Positions 23,947 to 32,010 are shown, counted from the stretch's first letter. The stretch is 64,000 bases of DNA from Occultella gossypii (GCF_019947135.1 NZ_JAGSHT010000021.1:1-64000); one strand, 5' to 3'. Notes: a model not told the origin generated them from the sequence alone. Numbers and translations: made by a program.

Positions 23947-25020
23947 TCAGGCGGCGGCGACCGGCTCCCGCGCCCGCAGCAGGTGCCGCGCGACGTAGCC
24001 CGCGTCCCGGCCCGCGCCGCCGATCAGCATCGACGCGAACGCGTACTGGAACGGCACCCCCAGGAAGTACAGACCCGGGAACGAGGTGACGCCCCGGTCG
24101 CTGATCGGGAATCCCGCCTCGTCGGTGACCGGTAGGTCGATCCAGGAGTAGTTCTGGCGGTACCCGGTGCACCAGATGACGCTAGCGACGTCCAGCGGCG
24201 TCCCGTCCGCAACCGGCAGCCCGTCGGTGACGCCGGTGACGCGTCCGGTCCGCCGCACCCCGGCGGCGGCCAGATCCGCCGTGCGCACGCGCACCAGAGG
24301 CGCGCCGTGGGTGCGCACCTCCACGCGCAGGCGCCTGCCGACGGGCGTGCGCATGGTGAGCAGGTGCCGGGTGGCGAAGAACCAGATCGGCAGGATCACC
24401 CGCGCCTCGGGGCCCTCGATCCGGAACGGCATCTGCCCGTTCACGGCGCCGGCGAGGGTGGTGGCGTGGGTGGCGGCGGTCTCATACGCGATGTCCGCGC
24501 CGGAGTGGGAGGCACCCACCACCAGGACGTCCCCGGCCGGCAGGTCCGACGGGCCCCGGTAGCCGGTCGAGTGCCACTGCCGGATGCCCGGGTCCAGCTC
24601 GGCGGCGAAGTCCGGCACGTACGGCTCCTGGTGCGGCCCGGTCGCGACGACGACGTTCGGAGCTTCGAACCGCTGGTCGCCCGCCTCGGCGACGTATGTC
24701 TCCCCGACGCGGCGCAGCGAGTCCACCCGCACACCGGAGCGCACCGGCAGAGCGAAGTGCTCGGCGTAGGTCCGCAGGTACCCGGCGATCTCGTCGCGGT
24801 CGGGGAAGTGCCTGGGGTCGCCCGGGACGTCGAGCCCCGGCAGCGAACTGTACCGCGCGGGGGAGAACAGGCGCAGGGAGTCCCAATGCCCCTCCCAGTG
24901 CGCGCCGACGTGGTCCTCGGCGTCGAGGATCACGAAGTCCACGCCGGCCTGCGCCAGGTGGTATCCGGCGGACAGGCCGGACTGGCCGCCGCCGATGACG
25001 ATGGTGTGGTGCGTGCTCAT
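23947..25020 (-). CDS. Flavin-containing monooxygenase-like NAD(P)/FAD oxidoreductase
   Basis: The 357-residue protein starts at ATG 25020 with GAGAGGAA 7 nt upstream. Motifs are FAD-binding IGGGQSGLSAGYHLAQAG, the FMO-like middle (HWEGHWDSLRLFSPARYSS), a second Rossmann site VVGASHSGADIAYE and the closing PGLYFLGVPFQ. It belongs to the CzcO/YUCCA-like flavoprotein group, enzymes that oxygenate N, S or carbonyl carbon. It lies downstream of the TPR-LuxR regulator gene on the same strand, which probably activates it. Confidence 0.9.
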   Translation of the reverse strand: MSTHHTIVIGGGQSGLSAGYHLAQAGVDFVILDAEDHVGAHWEGHWDSLRLFSPARYSSLPGLDVPGDPRHFPDRDEIAGYLRTYAEHFALPVRSGVRVDSLRRVGETYVAEAGDQRFEAPNVVVATGPHQEPYVPDFAAELDPGIRQWHSTGYRGPSDLPAGDVLVVGASHSGADIAYETAATHATTLAGAVNGQMPFRIEGPEARVILPIWFFATRHLLTMRTPVGRRLRVEVRTHGAPLVRVRTADLAAAGVRRTGRVTGVTDGLPVADGTPLDVASVIWCTGYRQNYSWIDLPVTDEAGFPISDRGVTSFPGLYFLGVPFQYAFASMLIGGAGRDAGYVARHLLRAREPVAAA

Positions 25021-25045
25021 GGTCGTTCCTCTCGTTGAGTCGTGT

Positions 25046-25059
25046 CTCGACGCTAGGAA
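25046..25059 (-). promoter_or_regulatory. Promoter motif shared with the second LuxR module
   Basis: On the minus strand TTCCTAGCGTCGAG occurs 25 bp before the monooxygenase start. The same motif with one change (TTCCTAGCGTTGAG) stands at 31887-31900, before the PQ-loop gene of the other TPR-LuxR module. TAGCGT is a plausible -10. AGAACT occurs twice upstream as a possible regulator contact. Confidence 0.6.
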
Positions 25060-25188
25060 GGCGGCGCGGCGCGCACATCGACAGTTCTGAGCAATGCCCG
25101 ACGGTGGGGCGTGGGTAGTTCTGCCGCCGCACCGCGTGGGGTGGGTGGGCCGGGCGAGCCCAGGGGGCACGCGAGGGACGTCGGCTCG

Positions 25189-26871
25189 CTACCTCGGCGT
25201 CGCGCCGTGGACCCGGATCACACCGTGCTCGTACGCCCACGCCGTCGCGGCGGACCGGGACGGAAGGTCCAGCTTGGTGAGGATGTTCCCGACGTGCCGG
25301 GCCACTGTCTTCTCGCTCAGGTGCAGCGCCGTCGCGATCGCCCGGTTCGTGTGCCCGGCACTGATCAGCCTGAGCACCTCGGTCTCGCGCACGGAGAGCG
25401 GATGGCTGGCGGGTTCGACGGGTTCGGGTCGCAACAGTGCCCCGATCCGCGCGGCGTCCGGGACGGCACCGAGCCGGACGTAGGTCTCCGCGGCGCTGCC
25501 GAGCTCCAGTGCGGCCCCGGCGTCGTCGGCGAGTTCGCGGCAGGCCAGTCCGATGAGCTCGCGGGTGCCGGCCTGCTCGTACGGGGCGTCCAGGCTCGCC
25601 CACACGCTCAATGCGGCCCGTAGCGGCGCGAGTGCCCCGGCGGCATCGTTCCCGGCGAGCGCGGCCGCACCGACCGCATGGCCGGCGAGCGCGGCGAGGT
25701 ACTGGCACGGTCGCTCCGCGGACAGGAACACCAGCTCGTCGGCGGCCGCGCGCACCGCGTCGGTGTCCCGCAGTTGCAGGGCGATGGTGACCCGGGCGCC
25801 GAGCAGCATCGGTCGGGCGAACGGGTCGATGGTCTCGTCGAGGATCCGGGCGATGGTGGCGGCGGCTGCGGGTCCTTCCCCGCGGGCCAGGAGCAGCAGG
25901 GCGTGCCCAGGCTGAGGTTGGTGCCCGAACGCATTGGCCCGTTGGTAGGCCTCCTCGGCGCTCGCCCACTCGCCGCGCAACCGGTGCAGCTCACCCTCCT
26001 GGTACCAGGCCGCGCCCGCCGCGGCCTGGCCGGGCGGGTCGGAGAGGCGCTCCCGGGCGAGCCGGGCCTGCGCGGCGGCGTCGGCCCAGGCGCCGTGCAG
26101 CTGGAGCACCTGCGCGCGGTGCACCAGGCACTGGCCGCGGTACGGGACCAGTTCGGGCTGGTCCTCACACCACCGGGTCAGGGCGGCCGTCCACTCCTGT
26201 GCCCGGCGCACGTCGAGCAGGATCCGGCAGGCATCGATCACGGCGCAGTAAGCCAGGCCCGCGATCATCTCGGTGACCTCGCCGGCGGTGACGGCGAGCA
26301 TCACCTCGTCCAGGTGCCCGACCGCCACGACGGCCTCACCGGTCGTGGCCATCCCGGGCATCAGCGCCGCTCGACCGGTGCCGAGTCTGGCGAGGGCCAG
26401 CAGGTCCGGGTCGCGGTGCTCACGGCCGAGGTCCAGGGCGCGGGCGAACAGGCGCGCGGAGCCCTCACCATCGCCGGCGAACGCGCGCTGCAGACCGAGC
26501 GGCACGAGCAACAGGCCACGCTCGGGGCCGTCCAGGCCGGCTCGGTCCAGGACGGCCGTCCCCCGTTCGAGCCACGCGCCCGCCTCCGACCACCGGCCCG
26601 CCTGGGTCAGGACGAACCCGAGCCAGAACGCGGTCCGGGCCGCTGCCCGCGGGTCGGTGTCGACGTCGAGCTGGAACGCGCTCGTGAACGCGGCGATGCT
26701 CTCCGGTTCGTGGCCGCTGAGGTAGGCGGACTTCGCGAGCAGGTCCAGGTCCGCGGACCCGAGCGGGGCGAGGTCATCGGCCGCCCGTAGGGACCGGAGC
26801 GCGCCCGCCCAGGCCCGGCGCTGGAACAGCGTCCGGCCGGTCTCGAGCGGTTCGGTGGTCGGCGCGGGCAC
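25189..26871 (-). CDS. TPR-type LuxR-family regulator (copy 1)
   Basis: The product has about 560 residues. The first 450 are helical, TPR-like repeats rich in Ala, Leu, Trp and Arg (for example AYQRANAFGHQPQPGHALLL). The C-terminus is a LuxR helix-turn-helix at about 493-550 (LSVRETEVLRLISAGHTNRAIA, then SEKTVARHVGNILTKLDLPSR). No AAA ATPase or PAS domain is present, which separates it from MalT/LAL regulators. The start at GTG 26871 is tentative, with no good Shine-Dalgarno. A short leaderless ORF lies just upstream. It is a paralogue of the regulator at 32160 with the same layout, and probably activates the monooxygenase downstream. Confidence 0.88.
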   Translation of the reverse strand: MPAPTTEPLETGRTLFQRRAWAGALRSLRAADDLAPLGSADLDLLAKSAYLSGHEPESIAAFTSAFQLDVDTDPRAAARTAFWLGFVLTQAGRWSEAGAWLERGTAVLDRAGLDGPERGLLLVPLGLQRAFAGDGEGSARLFARALDLGREHRDPDLLALARLGTGRAALMPGMATTGEAVVAVGHLDEVMLAVTAGEVTEMIAGLAYCAVIDACRILLDVRRAQEWTAALTRWCEDQPELVPYRGQCLVHRAQVLQLHGAWADAAAQARLARERLSDPPGQAAAGAAWYQEGELHRLRGEWASAEEAYQRANAFGHQPQPGHALLLLARGEGPAAAATIARILDETIDPFARPMLLGARVTIALQLRDTDAVRAAADELVFLSAERPCQYLAALAGHAVGAAALAGNDAAGALAPLRAALSVWASLDAPYEQAGTRELIGLACRELADDAGAALELGSAAETYVRLGAVPDAARIGALLRPEPVEPASHPLSVRETEVLRLISAGHTNRAIATALHLSEKTVARHVGNILTKLDLPSRSAATAWAYEHGVIRVHGATPR

Positions 26872-26880
26872 CGGGACGTC

Positions 26881-26926
26881 ACCGGCCCGGTCGTCGCGTC
26901 GAGCCGAACCCGACGGCGTCGCTCAC
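26881..26926 (-). CDS. Possible 15-residue leaderless leader peptide
   Basis: A GTG at 26926 lies 7 nt after a TAGCAT box (26934-26939) and opens a 15-codon ORF (MSDAVGFGSTRRPGR) that ends about 9 nt before the GTG of the LuxR regulator in another frame. It may be a leader peptide. Alternatively, if a base is missing here, it would be the true N-terminus of the regulator. Confidence 0.35.
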
Positions 26927-26939
26927 CTCATCGATGCTA

Positions 26940-27069
26940 CGCGCGGTCGGGCGTCGTGCGCGGGCGATCGCGGGACGTCCGCCCGTCCGCGGTCGGCGGT
27001 CTCCTCAGTGCCGAGCGGTGACCGAGTGCGCGCCGTCGGGCACCACGGACCGGGCCGCCCGGACCGACC
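26940..27069. other. Gene-free stretch upstream of LuxR copy 1
   Basis: No coding frame is supported. The stretch separates the LuxR promoter from the terminator-like repeat at 27070-27131. It is GC-rich with no other structure that stands out. Confidence 0.4.
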
Positions 27070-27131
27070 GACGCAAGCGCCGCCGTCGGGCTTCGACGGC
27101 GGCGCCTGCGCGACGACTACGGACGCGCCAC
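27070..27131. repeat. 62-bp direct repeat, left copy, holding a terminator
   Basis: This block is identical at 60 of 62 positions, same orientation, to 30376-30437. It contains a hairpin with 16-bp arms (27073-27088 and 27094-27109, one mismatch) and the sequence that in the other copy encodes the last residues (VARP) and stop of the methyltransferase. Here it lies just past the stop of the membrane protein gene ending at 27152. The two copies bracket a 3.2-kb two-component cassette. Confidence 0.9.
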
Positions 27132-27151
27132 GGAAGACCCGTCGAACGCAG

Positions 27152-28297
27152 TCACTCCGGTCCGGCCGAGGTCACCTGGGGTCGGCCGCGGCCGCAGCTG
27201 CTGCACGCGGGCCGGGTGCGGAAGTAGTACCCGAGGGTGGCGGCGCCGAGCGCGACCGACCACAGCGGCCACAGGGTCATCGGATTGCTCATCCAGTCGT
27301 CCGGGTTGCTCCAGTCGATGATCCGCATCACGACCGCGCTCGCCGAGGCGAGACTGACGGCGACGACCGAGGCGAACACGATCGGGAACGCCGGTGGCAC
27401 CCGCTTGCCGGCGAGGCCCAGCACCCAGCGCGGCCAGATGACGCCCCAGCGCTGCACCAGCCCCAGCGTCAGGAGGCCACCGAGGGCACCGAAGGTCGCC
27501 AGATAGACCCCGCCCCAGATCAGGCCGCTGGCATGGAGCTCGACGAGGAACTCCTCCGACACGCCCACCGGGATGTTGAACGCCCACGCCCACCGGACGA
27601 CGGAGTACGCCAGCGGGACGACGGCCCCGGTGTAGGCGGCCCACCGCCCCCACCGGGCGGCCGAGGCGCGCGAGGTCCACCCGGTGTCCGCGCCGTCGCG
27701 CCGACCACACCGCCGGCAGGCCGACGCGGTGCGGCGCCCGAAGGCCACCGTCGCTGCGGCGAACAGCACACCACCGATGGCGCAGACGGCCAGGTTGACG
27801 GTCGTCCACGGGGCGACCTTGGCGAAGAACTCGCCGTAGGTCATGGGCGGGAACCCGAACGGGATGCCGACCAGGCCGACGGGCAGGTAGGCGATCGAGG
27901 TGAGCAGGCGCTGGTCGGGAACGAGGACGGCGAGGCCGAACGCCACCACCCAGCCGGCGCCGGCGGTGGCTACGCGCAGCCACCCGCGCAGGCGCCCCCG
28001 GGTGAGCAGTACCGCGAGCGCGGCGCAGATCAGGCCGATCCCGGCGATCCAGGGGGCGGTGTGCTCCGCCGTGGCCGCGCCCAGGATCGACTCCGCGCGG
28101 GCATCGGGGAGGTCGCCTGCGCCGAACGGGAAGCCGGGCACCCCGAGGGTCCAGAGCAGGCCGAGCAGGCCGTACCCGAGCGACCAGACCGCGGCGGCCC
28201 AGCCCACCCAGCTCGGCCATCGGCGCAGAGTGCGCCGGATCGGCCCGCGGGGCAGGGTCGCACCGCTCCCTTCGGTCGCAACGATGTCAGTGGTCAT
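27152..28297 (-). CDS. Multi-pass membrane protein, unknown, with cysteine-pair motifs
   Basis: The 381-residue protein starts at ATG 28297 with GAGGAT upstream. Eight or nine hydrophobic segments are visible. A cytoplasmic loop carries CRRCGRRDGAD, and the C-terminus ends with CSSCGRGRP; two CxxC pairs could together bind zinc. I recognise no family. It diverges from the sensor kinase gene, with a perfect 20-bp palindrome between, so it is the likely target or sensory partner of that system. Confidence 0.8.
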   Translation of the reverse strand: MTTDIVATEGSGATLPRGPIRRTLRRWPSWVGWAAAVWSLGYGLLGLLWTLGVPGFPFGAGDLPDARAESILGAATAEHTAPWIAGIGLICAALAVLLTRGRLRGWLRVATAGAGWVVAFGLAVLVPDQRLLTSIAYLPVGLVGIPFGFPPMTYGEFFAKVAPWTTVNLAVCAIGGVLFAAATVAFGRRTASACRRCGRRDGADTGWTSRASAARWGRWAAYTGAVVPLAYSVVRWAWAFNIPVGVSEEFLVELHASGLIWGGVYLATFGALGGLLTLGLVQRWGVIWPRWVLGLAGKRVPPAFPIVFASVVAVSLASASAVVMRIIDWSNPDDWMSNPMTLWPLWSVALGAATLGYYFRTRPACSSCGRGRPQVTSAGPE

Positions 28298-28412
28298 GGT
28301 GATCCTCGCTGGGTGTGATGCGGGCGGCTCTCGCCCGCACTTCGAGCCTGCGACGTCGCGCGCCAGTTGGGCAGATGCCGTTCGGGAGGTCTCCGGCGCG
28401 GATCCGGGCACA

Positions 28413-28432
28413 CCCGTGCCGATCGGCACGGG
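28413..28432. promoter_or_regulatory. Perfect 20-bp palindrome between membrane protein and kinase genes
   Basis: CCCGTGCCGA and its inverted copy TCGGCACGGG abut exactly at 28413-28432, in the 169-bp divergent gap. It is a strong candidate operator, probably for the response regulator encoded at 29666. Because it ends 22 bp before the TAGACT box of the kinase gene, it could act on both promoters. Confidence 0.65.
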
Positions 28433-28466
28433 CGGCGCGGGCCCCCGTGTTCCTAGACTCGTGGGC

Positions 28467-29669
28467 ATGCCGGAGTCCCGTGGTCGTGGTGCTCGCGTCG
28501 GCGTGACGATCGCCGCGGCCGTGCTGGCGGTTGTCGCGGCTGCGTTCAGCCCGGCGGCGATCCCGCTCGTGGTGGCCGTCGGCGTCGTCGTGGTGACCCT
28601 GGTGTGGTGGCCGACCGGACGGCGCCGGCTGACCTGGGCGGCCGCGGTCCCGGCCGTGGTGTCCCTGGCCGCGACGGGTGGGCACCTGGCGTTCGGCTGG
28701 CCGGGGCTGCCGCCGTGGGGGATGGTCGAGACGGTCGCGTTGTGCCTGCTCGTCGGGATGATCGCCAGGTGGTCATCGGGGCGGGCGGCGGCGGTCGTCG
28801 CCGTGGCCGCGGGCATCGCGGCGGCGACCACGTTGCTCCGGGCCGTGCCGGCGACCGGCTCGACGGAGCTGGACGGGGTTCAGCTGCTGTACGCGGTCGC
28901 GTTCTGGGGGCTCGGCCCGATCGCGTCGGCGGCGGTCGGGCTGCACTTGCGCCACCAGCACGAGCGCCGCGAACGCGAGATCACCGGCGCCCGGCGCGAG
29001 CAGCGACTCGACCTGGCGCGCGACCTGCACGACTATGTGGCCCACGACGTCAGCGCGATGATCGCGCAGGCACAGGCCGCCCAGCTCGTCGCGGGGGAGG
29101 GCTCTCGGGTCGTCGACGCGCTGCGGTCGATCGAGCAGTCCGGGCTCGCGGCGATGGCATCGATGGACCGGACGATCGGCGTCCTGGGTGAGACGACATC
29201 CGCGGCGGGTCCGGTCACCGGCGCGGCGCCGGTCCGGCCCACCCCCGGCCTCGGTGACCTCCGCGAGCTCGTGGAGCGTTTCGCGTCGACGTCGGGTTCG
29301 AGGGCGGGCGACGTGAGGCTCGACGTCGATCCCGCGGTCGAGGCCGGCGGGCGGATCCCCCGCGAGGTGGGCGGCACCGTGCACCGCATCGTCGTGGAGG
29401 CGCTCACCAACGTCCGGCGCCACGCACCGGGTGCGTCGAGCGTCGAGGTGCGGGTCCGCCGGGTCGGGAGCGCGCTGGAGGTGTCGGTGGTCAACGGCGC
29501 GGGCGGCCCGCCTGCGGATCCGGGCCGGCGAGGCGGGCTGGGGCTGCCCGGGTTGACCGAGCGGGTGGTCGCGCTGTCCGGGACGCTCCGGGCGGGTCCA
29601 CACGACGACGGATGGCGGGTGCTGGCGCGCATGCCCCTGACCGATGGCCTCGGAGCGGGCCGGTCATGA
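28467..29669 (+). CDS. Sensor histidine kinase, HisKA_3 type (second system)
   Basis: The protein has 400 residues. ATG 28467 lies 7 nt after TAGACT (28454-28459), suggesting a leaderless mRNA; the longer open frame upstream overlaps the divergent gene. Five or six hydrophobic segments cover residues 12-165. The HisKA_3 motif is ARDLHDYVAHDVSAM with phosphoacceptor His. The HATPase domain has EALTNVRRHAPGA and a GxGLPG G-box (GGLGLPGLTERV). It is translationally coupled to the response regulator through ATGA at 29666-29669. The signal is unknown. Confidence 0.93.
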   Translation: MPESRGRGARVGVTIAAAVLAVVAAAFSPAAIPLVVAVGVVVVTLVWWPTGRRRLTWAAAVPAVVSLAATGGHLAFGWPGLPPWGMVETVALCLLVGMIARWSSGRAAAVVAVAAGIAAATTLLRAVPATGSTELDGVQLLYAVAFWGLGPIASAAVGLHLRHQHERREREITGARREQRLDLARDLHDYVAHDVSAMIAQAQAAQLVAGEGSRVVDALRSIEQSGLAAMASMDRTIGVLGETTSAAGPVTGAAPVRPTPGLGDLRELVERFASTSGSRAGDVRLDVDPAVEAGGRIPREVGGTVHRIVVEALTNVRRHAPGASSVEVRVRRVGSALEVSVVNGAGGPPADPGRRGGLGLPGLTERVVALSGTLRAGPHDDGWRVLARMPLTDGLGAGRS

Positions 29670-30325
29670 CTCGGATCCTCGTCGCCGACGACCAGGAGGC
29701 GATCCGCAGCGCCTTCCGGATGGTGCTCGACGCCCAGCCCGACATGCAGGTCGTGGGCGAGGCGGCCGATGGCGTCACCGCCCTCGACCTGGCCCGGCGG
29801 CTGCGTCCCGATGTCGTCCTCGCCGACATCCGGATGCCGCGGATGGACGGTCTCGAACTGACCCGTGCGCTGGCCGGACCGTCCGTGGCCGACCCGATCC
29901 GGGTCGTCGTCGTCACCACCTTCGACCTCGACTCCTACGTCCACACCGCCCTGCGCAGCGGGGCCTGCGGGTTCCTCCTCAAGCGGTCGGGCCCGACCCT
30001 GCTGGTCGAGGCGGTCCGTGCCGCGATGGCGGGGGACACTCTGATCAGCCCGCAGATCACCGTCCGGCTGCTCCGGCACCTCCATGACGACGCGGCCGCG
30101 GACGGACAGTACGCGGCGCCGACGGAACCGCTGACCGGACGTGAGCTCGACGTCGTCGCGCTGACCGCACGCGGCGACAGCAACGCCGAGATCGGCGCGG
30201 AGCTGTTCATCTCCGCCGGGACGGTGAAGAACCACCTCGCGAACGTGCAGCGCAAGCTCGGCGCCCGCAACCGGGTGGAGATCGCCGGCTGGGCCTGGGC
30301 GAGCGGGCTCGTGGGCCGCCGGTGA
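29666..30325 (+). CDS. NarL/FixJ-type response regulator (second system)
   Basis: The 219-residue protein overlaps the kinase stop by 4 nt. The receiver domain has ADDQEAIR at the start, the phosphoacceptor Asp in VLADIRMPRMDG, VVTTFD and LLKRSGP. The LuxR helix-turn-helix is at about 150-210 (LTGRELDVVALTARGDSNAEIG, then SAGTVKNHLANVQRKLGARNR). It should be phosphorylated by the adjacent kinase and bind the palindrome upstream. Confidence 0.95.
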   Translation: MTRILVADDQEAIRSAFRMVLDAQPDMQVVGEAADGVTALDLARRLRPDVVLADIRMPRMDGLELTRALAGPSVADPIRVVVVTTFDLDSYVHTALRSGACGFLLKRSGPTLLVEAVRAAMAGDTLISPQITVRLLRHLHDDAAADGQYAAPTEPLTGRELDVVALTARGDSNAEIGAELFISAGTVKNHLANVQRKLGARNRVEIAGWAWASGLVGRR

Positions 30326-30375
30326 CGACCCCGGGCAGGCCCGGGCACCCCAGAACACTGCCGCCCGGACAGATG

Positions 30376-30437
30376 GACGCAAGCGCCGCCGTCGGGCTTC
30401 GACGGCGGCGCTTGCGCGCCGACTACGGACGCGCCAC
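30376..30437. repeat. 62-bp direct repeat, right copy, bidirectional terminator
   Basis: The copy is 60/62 identical to 27070-27131. Arms 30379-30394 and 30400-30415 are perfect 16-bp complements around a five-base loop. The hairpin lies between converging genes (response regulator and methyltransferase) and can end both. The block reaches 15 bp into the methyltransferase coding sequence. Confidence 0.9.
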
Positions 30438-31547
30438 GAAGTACGCGTTGAACGGGTCGGCCGGCACGTCCACGATCTCGACGTCGGTGAACCCGGCCTC
30501 GCCGAGCATCCGCTCCGCGAGCTGAGTGCCCCAGACCGTGCCGAGGCCGTCCCCGTCGAGCGCCAGGGAGACGCTCATGCAGTGGAACATCGAGACCGTG
30601 TAGAGGTAGCTGCCCCAGGGCAGGGCGGCGTTGTCCTCCACGTTGCTCGACGCCTTGATGTCCACCATCAGGAACACCCCGTCCTCGCGCAGCGCGGACC
30701 GGACGTTGCCGAGCACCTGCGCGGGGTGGGCCTGGTCGTGGATGGCGTCGAACGCCGTCACCAGATCGAAGTGGCCGTGCTCGGTGATCCCGGCGACGTC
30801 GACCACCTCGAACCGGGTGTTCGCCAGGCCCCAGGTGGCCGCCTCGGCACGGGCTGCCGCGACGCCCTCGGCGGAGAAGTCGTACCCGACGAAGCTGCTG
30901 TTCGGGTAGGCCCTGGCCATCAGGTTGATCGCGTGGCCGGAGCCGCAGCCGACGTCGAGGACGTCGATGCCGGCCGTGAGCCGATCCGGCAGTCCGGGCA
31001 CGAGCGGCAGGATTCCGTCCACCAGGACCGCGTCGTTCACCGTCGCGGACTCCTGTGCCATGGTGCGCTGGAAGCCCGGGTACTCGGAGTAGTCGAGCCC
31101 GCCGCCGTGCCGCAGGCTCTCCAGCACCCGGGTCTCCACGCCGCCGAGCATCGGGATGTACTGCATGAGCTGGGCGAGGTTCTCCGGGCCGGCCGCCCTG
31201 GTGAGCACGGCGGCGTGCGAGCGGGGGAAGTGGTAGGTCCGCCGGGCCGGGTCGTAGGTGACGATCCCGGCTGCCGACATGCCACCGAGCCACTCGCGCA
31301 CGTAGCGCTCGTTCAGGTCGGCCGCGTCCGCGATCTGCTCGCTGCTCGCGGGTGGGAGCGTCGCCAGGGTCTCGAACAGCCCGGCCCGGTGGCCGATGCT
31401 GGTGAGGATGGCGATCGCGCTCGAGTTGAGGATGTCGAGGTAGCGGGCCGCGAGGGCGGCGGTCTCGTCAGCCTCGGTCGCGGATGGTTCCGACGAGCTC
31501 AGTTCCGTCGAGGAGGTCGGGTCCGTGGTCGGGTAGGTCGTACTCAA
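30423..31547 (-). CDS. SAM-dependent methyltransferase with N-terminal winged helix
   Basis: The product has 374 residues. The start is TTG 31547, supported by AAGGAG 8 nt upstream. Residues about 35-110 form a winged-helix dimerisation domain (ILTSIGHRAGLFETLA, then LNERYVREWLGGM). The Rossmann methyltransferase domain begins at about 190 with motif I DVLDVGCGSGHAINL, followed by VGYDFS, FEVVD and DAIHDQAHP. This matches the Rv2258c-like family. The substrate is unknown. It overlaps the upstream PQ-loop gene by 80 nt in another frame, and its last codons lie in the 62-bp direct repeat. Confidence 0.92.
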   Translation of the reverse strand: MSTTYPTTDPTSSTELSSSEPSATEADETAALAARYLDILNSSAIAILTSIGHRAGLFETLATLPPASSEQIADAADLNERYVREWLGGMSAAGIVTYDPARRTYHFPRSHAAVLTRAAGPENLAQLMQYIPMLGGVETRVLESLRHGGGLDYSEYPGFQRTMAQESATVNDAVLVDGILPLVPGLPDRLTAGIDVLDVGCGSGHAINLMARAYPNSSFVGYDFSAEGVAAARAEAATWGLANTRFEVVDVAGITEHGHFDLVTAFDAIHDQAHPAQVLGNVRSALREDGVFLMVDIKASSNVEDNAALPWGSYLYTVSMFHCMSVSLALDGDGLGTVWGTQLAERMLGEAGFTDVEIVDVPADPFNAYFVARP

Positions 31548-31851
31548 GGTGGTTCTCCTTGGTGGGGGAAGGCACCGGCTCCGGCACCGAACGCGCGTGG
31601 CGCAGGTACAGGACCAGCATCAGGCCGGTGGTGATGAGGTAGAAGCCGTGCAGTGCCCAGATCGGGCCCGCCGGCAGGCTGTACACATAGATGGAGTGCA
31701 CGACGTTGCCCGTGTTCGCGAGCAACAGGTTGCCGAGGCTGTAGGACGCGAGGTCGTGCGTGCGGACGGCCTTGAGGACCATCGGCAGGACGCTCCCGGC
31801 GAAGATCACGCTGGAGATGCTGCCTGCCAACACTGCGAGGCTGATGTCCAT
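31468..31851 (-). CDS. Small PQ-loop/SemiSWEET-like membrane protein
   Basis: The 127-residue protein starts at ATG 31851 with AAGGAGGATC upstream. Three hydrophobic segments at about 5-27, 38-60 and 64-85 and the motif LPMVLKAVRTHDLASYS resemble one PQ-loop half-transporter, the unit of SemiSWEET sugar transporters. A hydrophilic tail of about 40 residues is encoded in the 80-nt overlap with the methyltransferase gene. Methyltransferase and transporter-like protein probably act on the same compound, but this is inference. Confidence 0.75.
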   Translation of the reverse strand: MDISLAVLAGSISSVIFAGSVLPMVLKAVRTHDLASYSLGNLLLANTGNVVHSIYVYSLPAGPIWALHGFYLITTGLMLVLYLRHARSVPEPVPSPTKENHLEYDLPDHGPDLLDGTELVGTIRDRG

Positions 31852-31886
31852 CGTGATCCTCCTTCGGACTCGGTATGAACTGGTAG

Positions 31887-31900
31887 CTCAACGCTAGGAA
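31887..31900 (-). promoter_or_regulatory. Promoter motif shared with LuxR module 1
   Basis: TTCCTAGCGTTGAG on the minus strand, 35 bp before the PQ-loop gene start, differs at one base from the motif at 25046-25059. TAGCGT is a plausible -10. Confidence 0.6.
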
Positions 31901-31968
31901 TCCGCGCCGGTTCGCGAATCGGGCGAATCACCCAATTGCGTCGGCCGCCCATGGGGTGTTCGGCGCAG

Positions 31969-31988
31969 GGCGTTTCCGCGGAAGCGCC
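31969..31988 (-). terminator. Hairpin between LuxR gene and PQ-loop gene
   Basis: GGCGTTTCC and GGAAGCGCC pair with one mismatch around two bases. It may terminate the LuxR transcript before the PQ-loop promoter. There is no T-tract. Confidence 0.45.
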
Positions 31989-32010
31989 CCCGCCCCGTCC
32001 CCGCCCCCGC

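Noticed and set aside
27070-30437. Direct repeats considered as proof of an integrative element
   Set aside because: No integrase, transposase or excisionase lies inside. It is kept only as a bracketed cassette of unknown mechanism.
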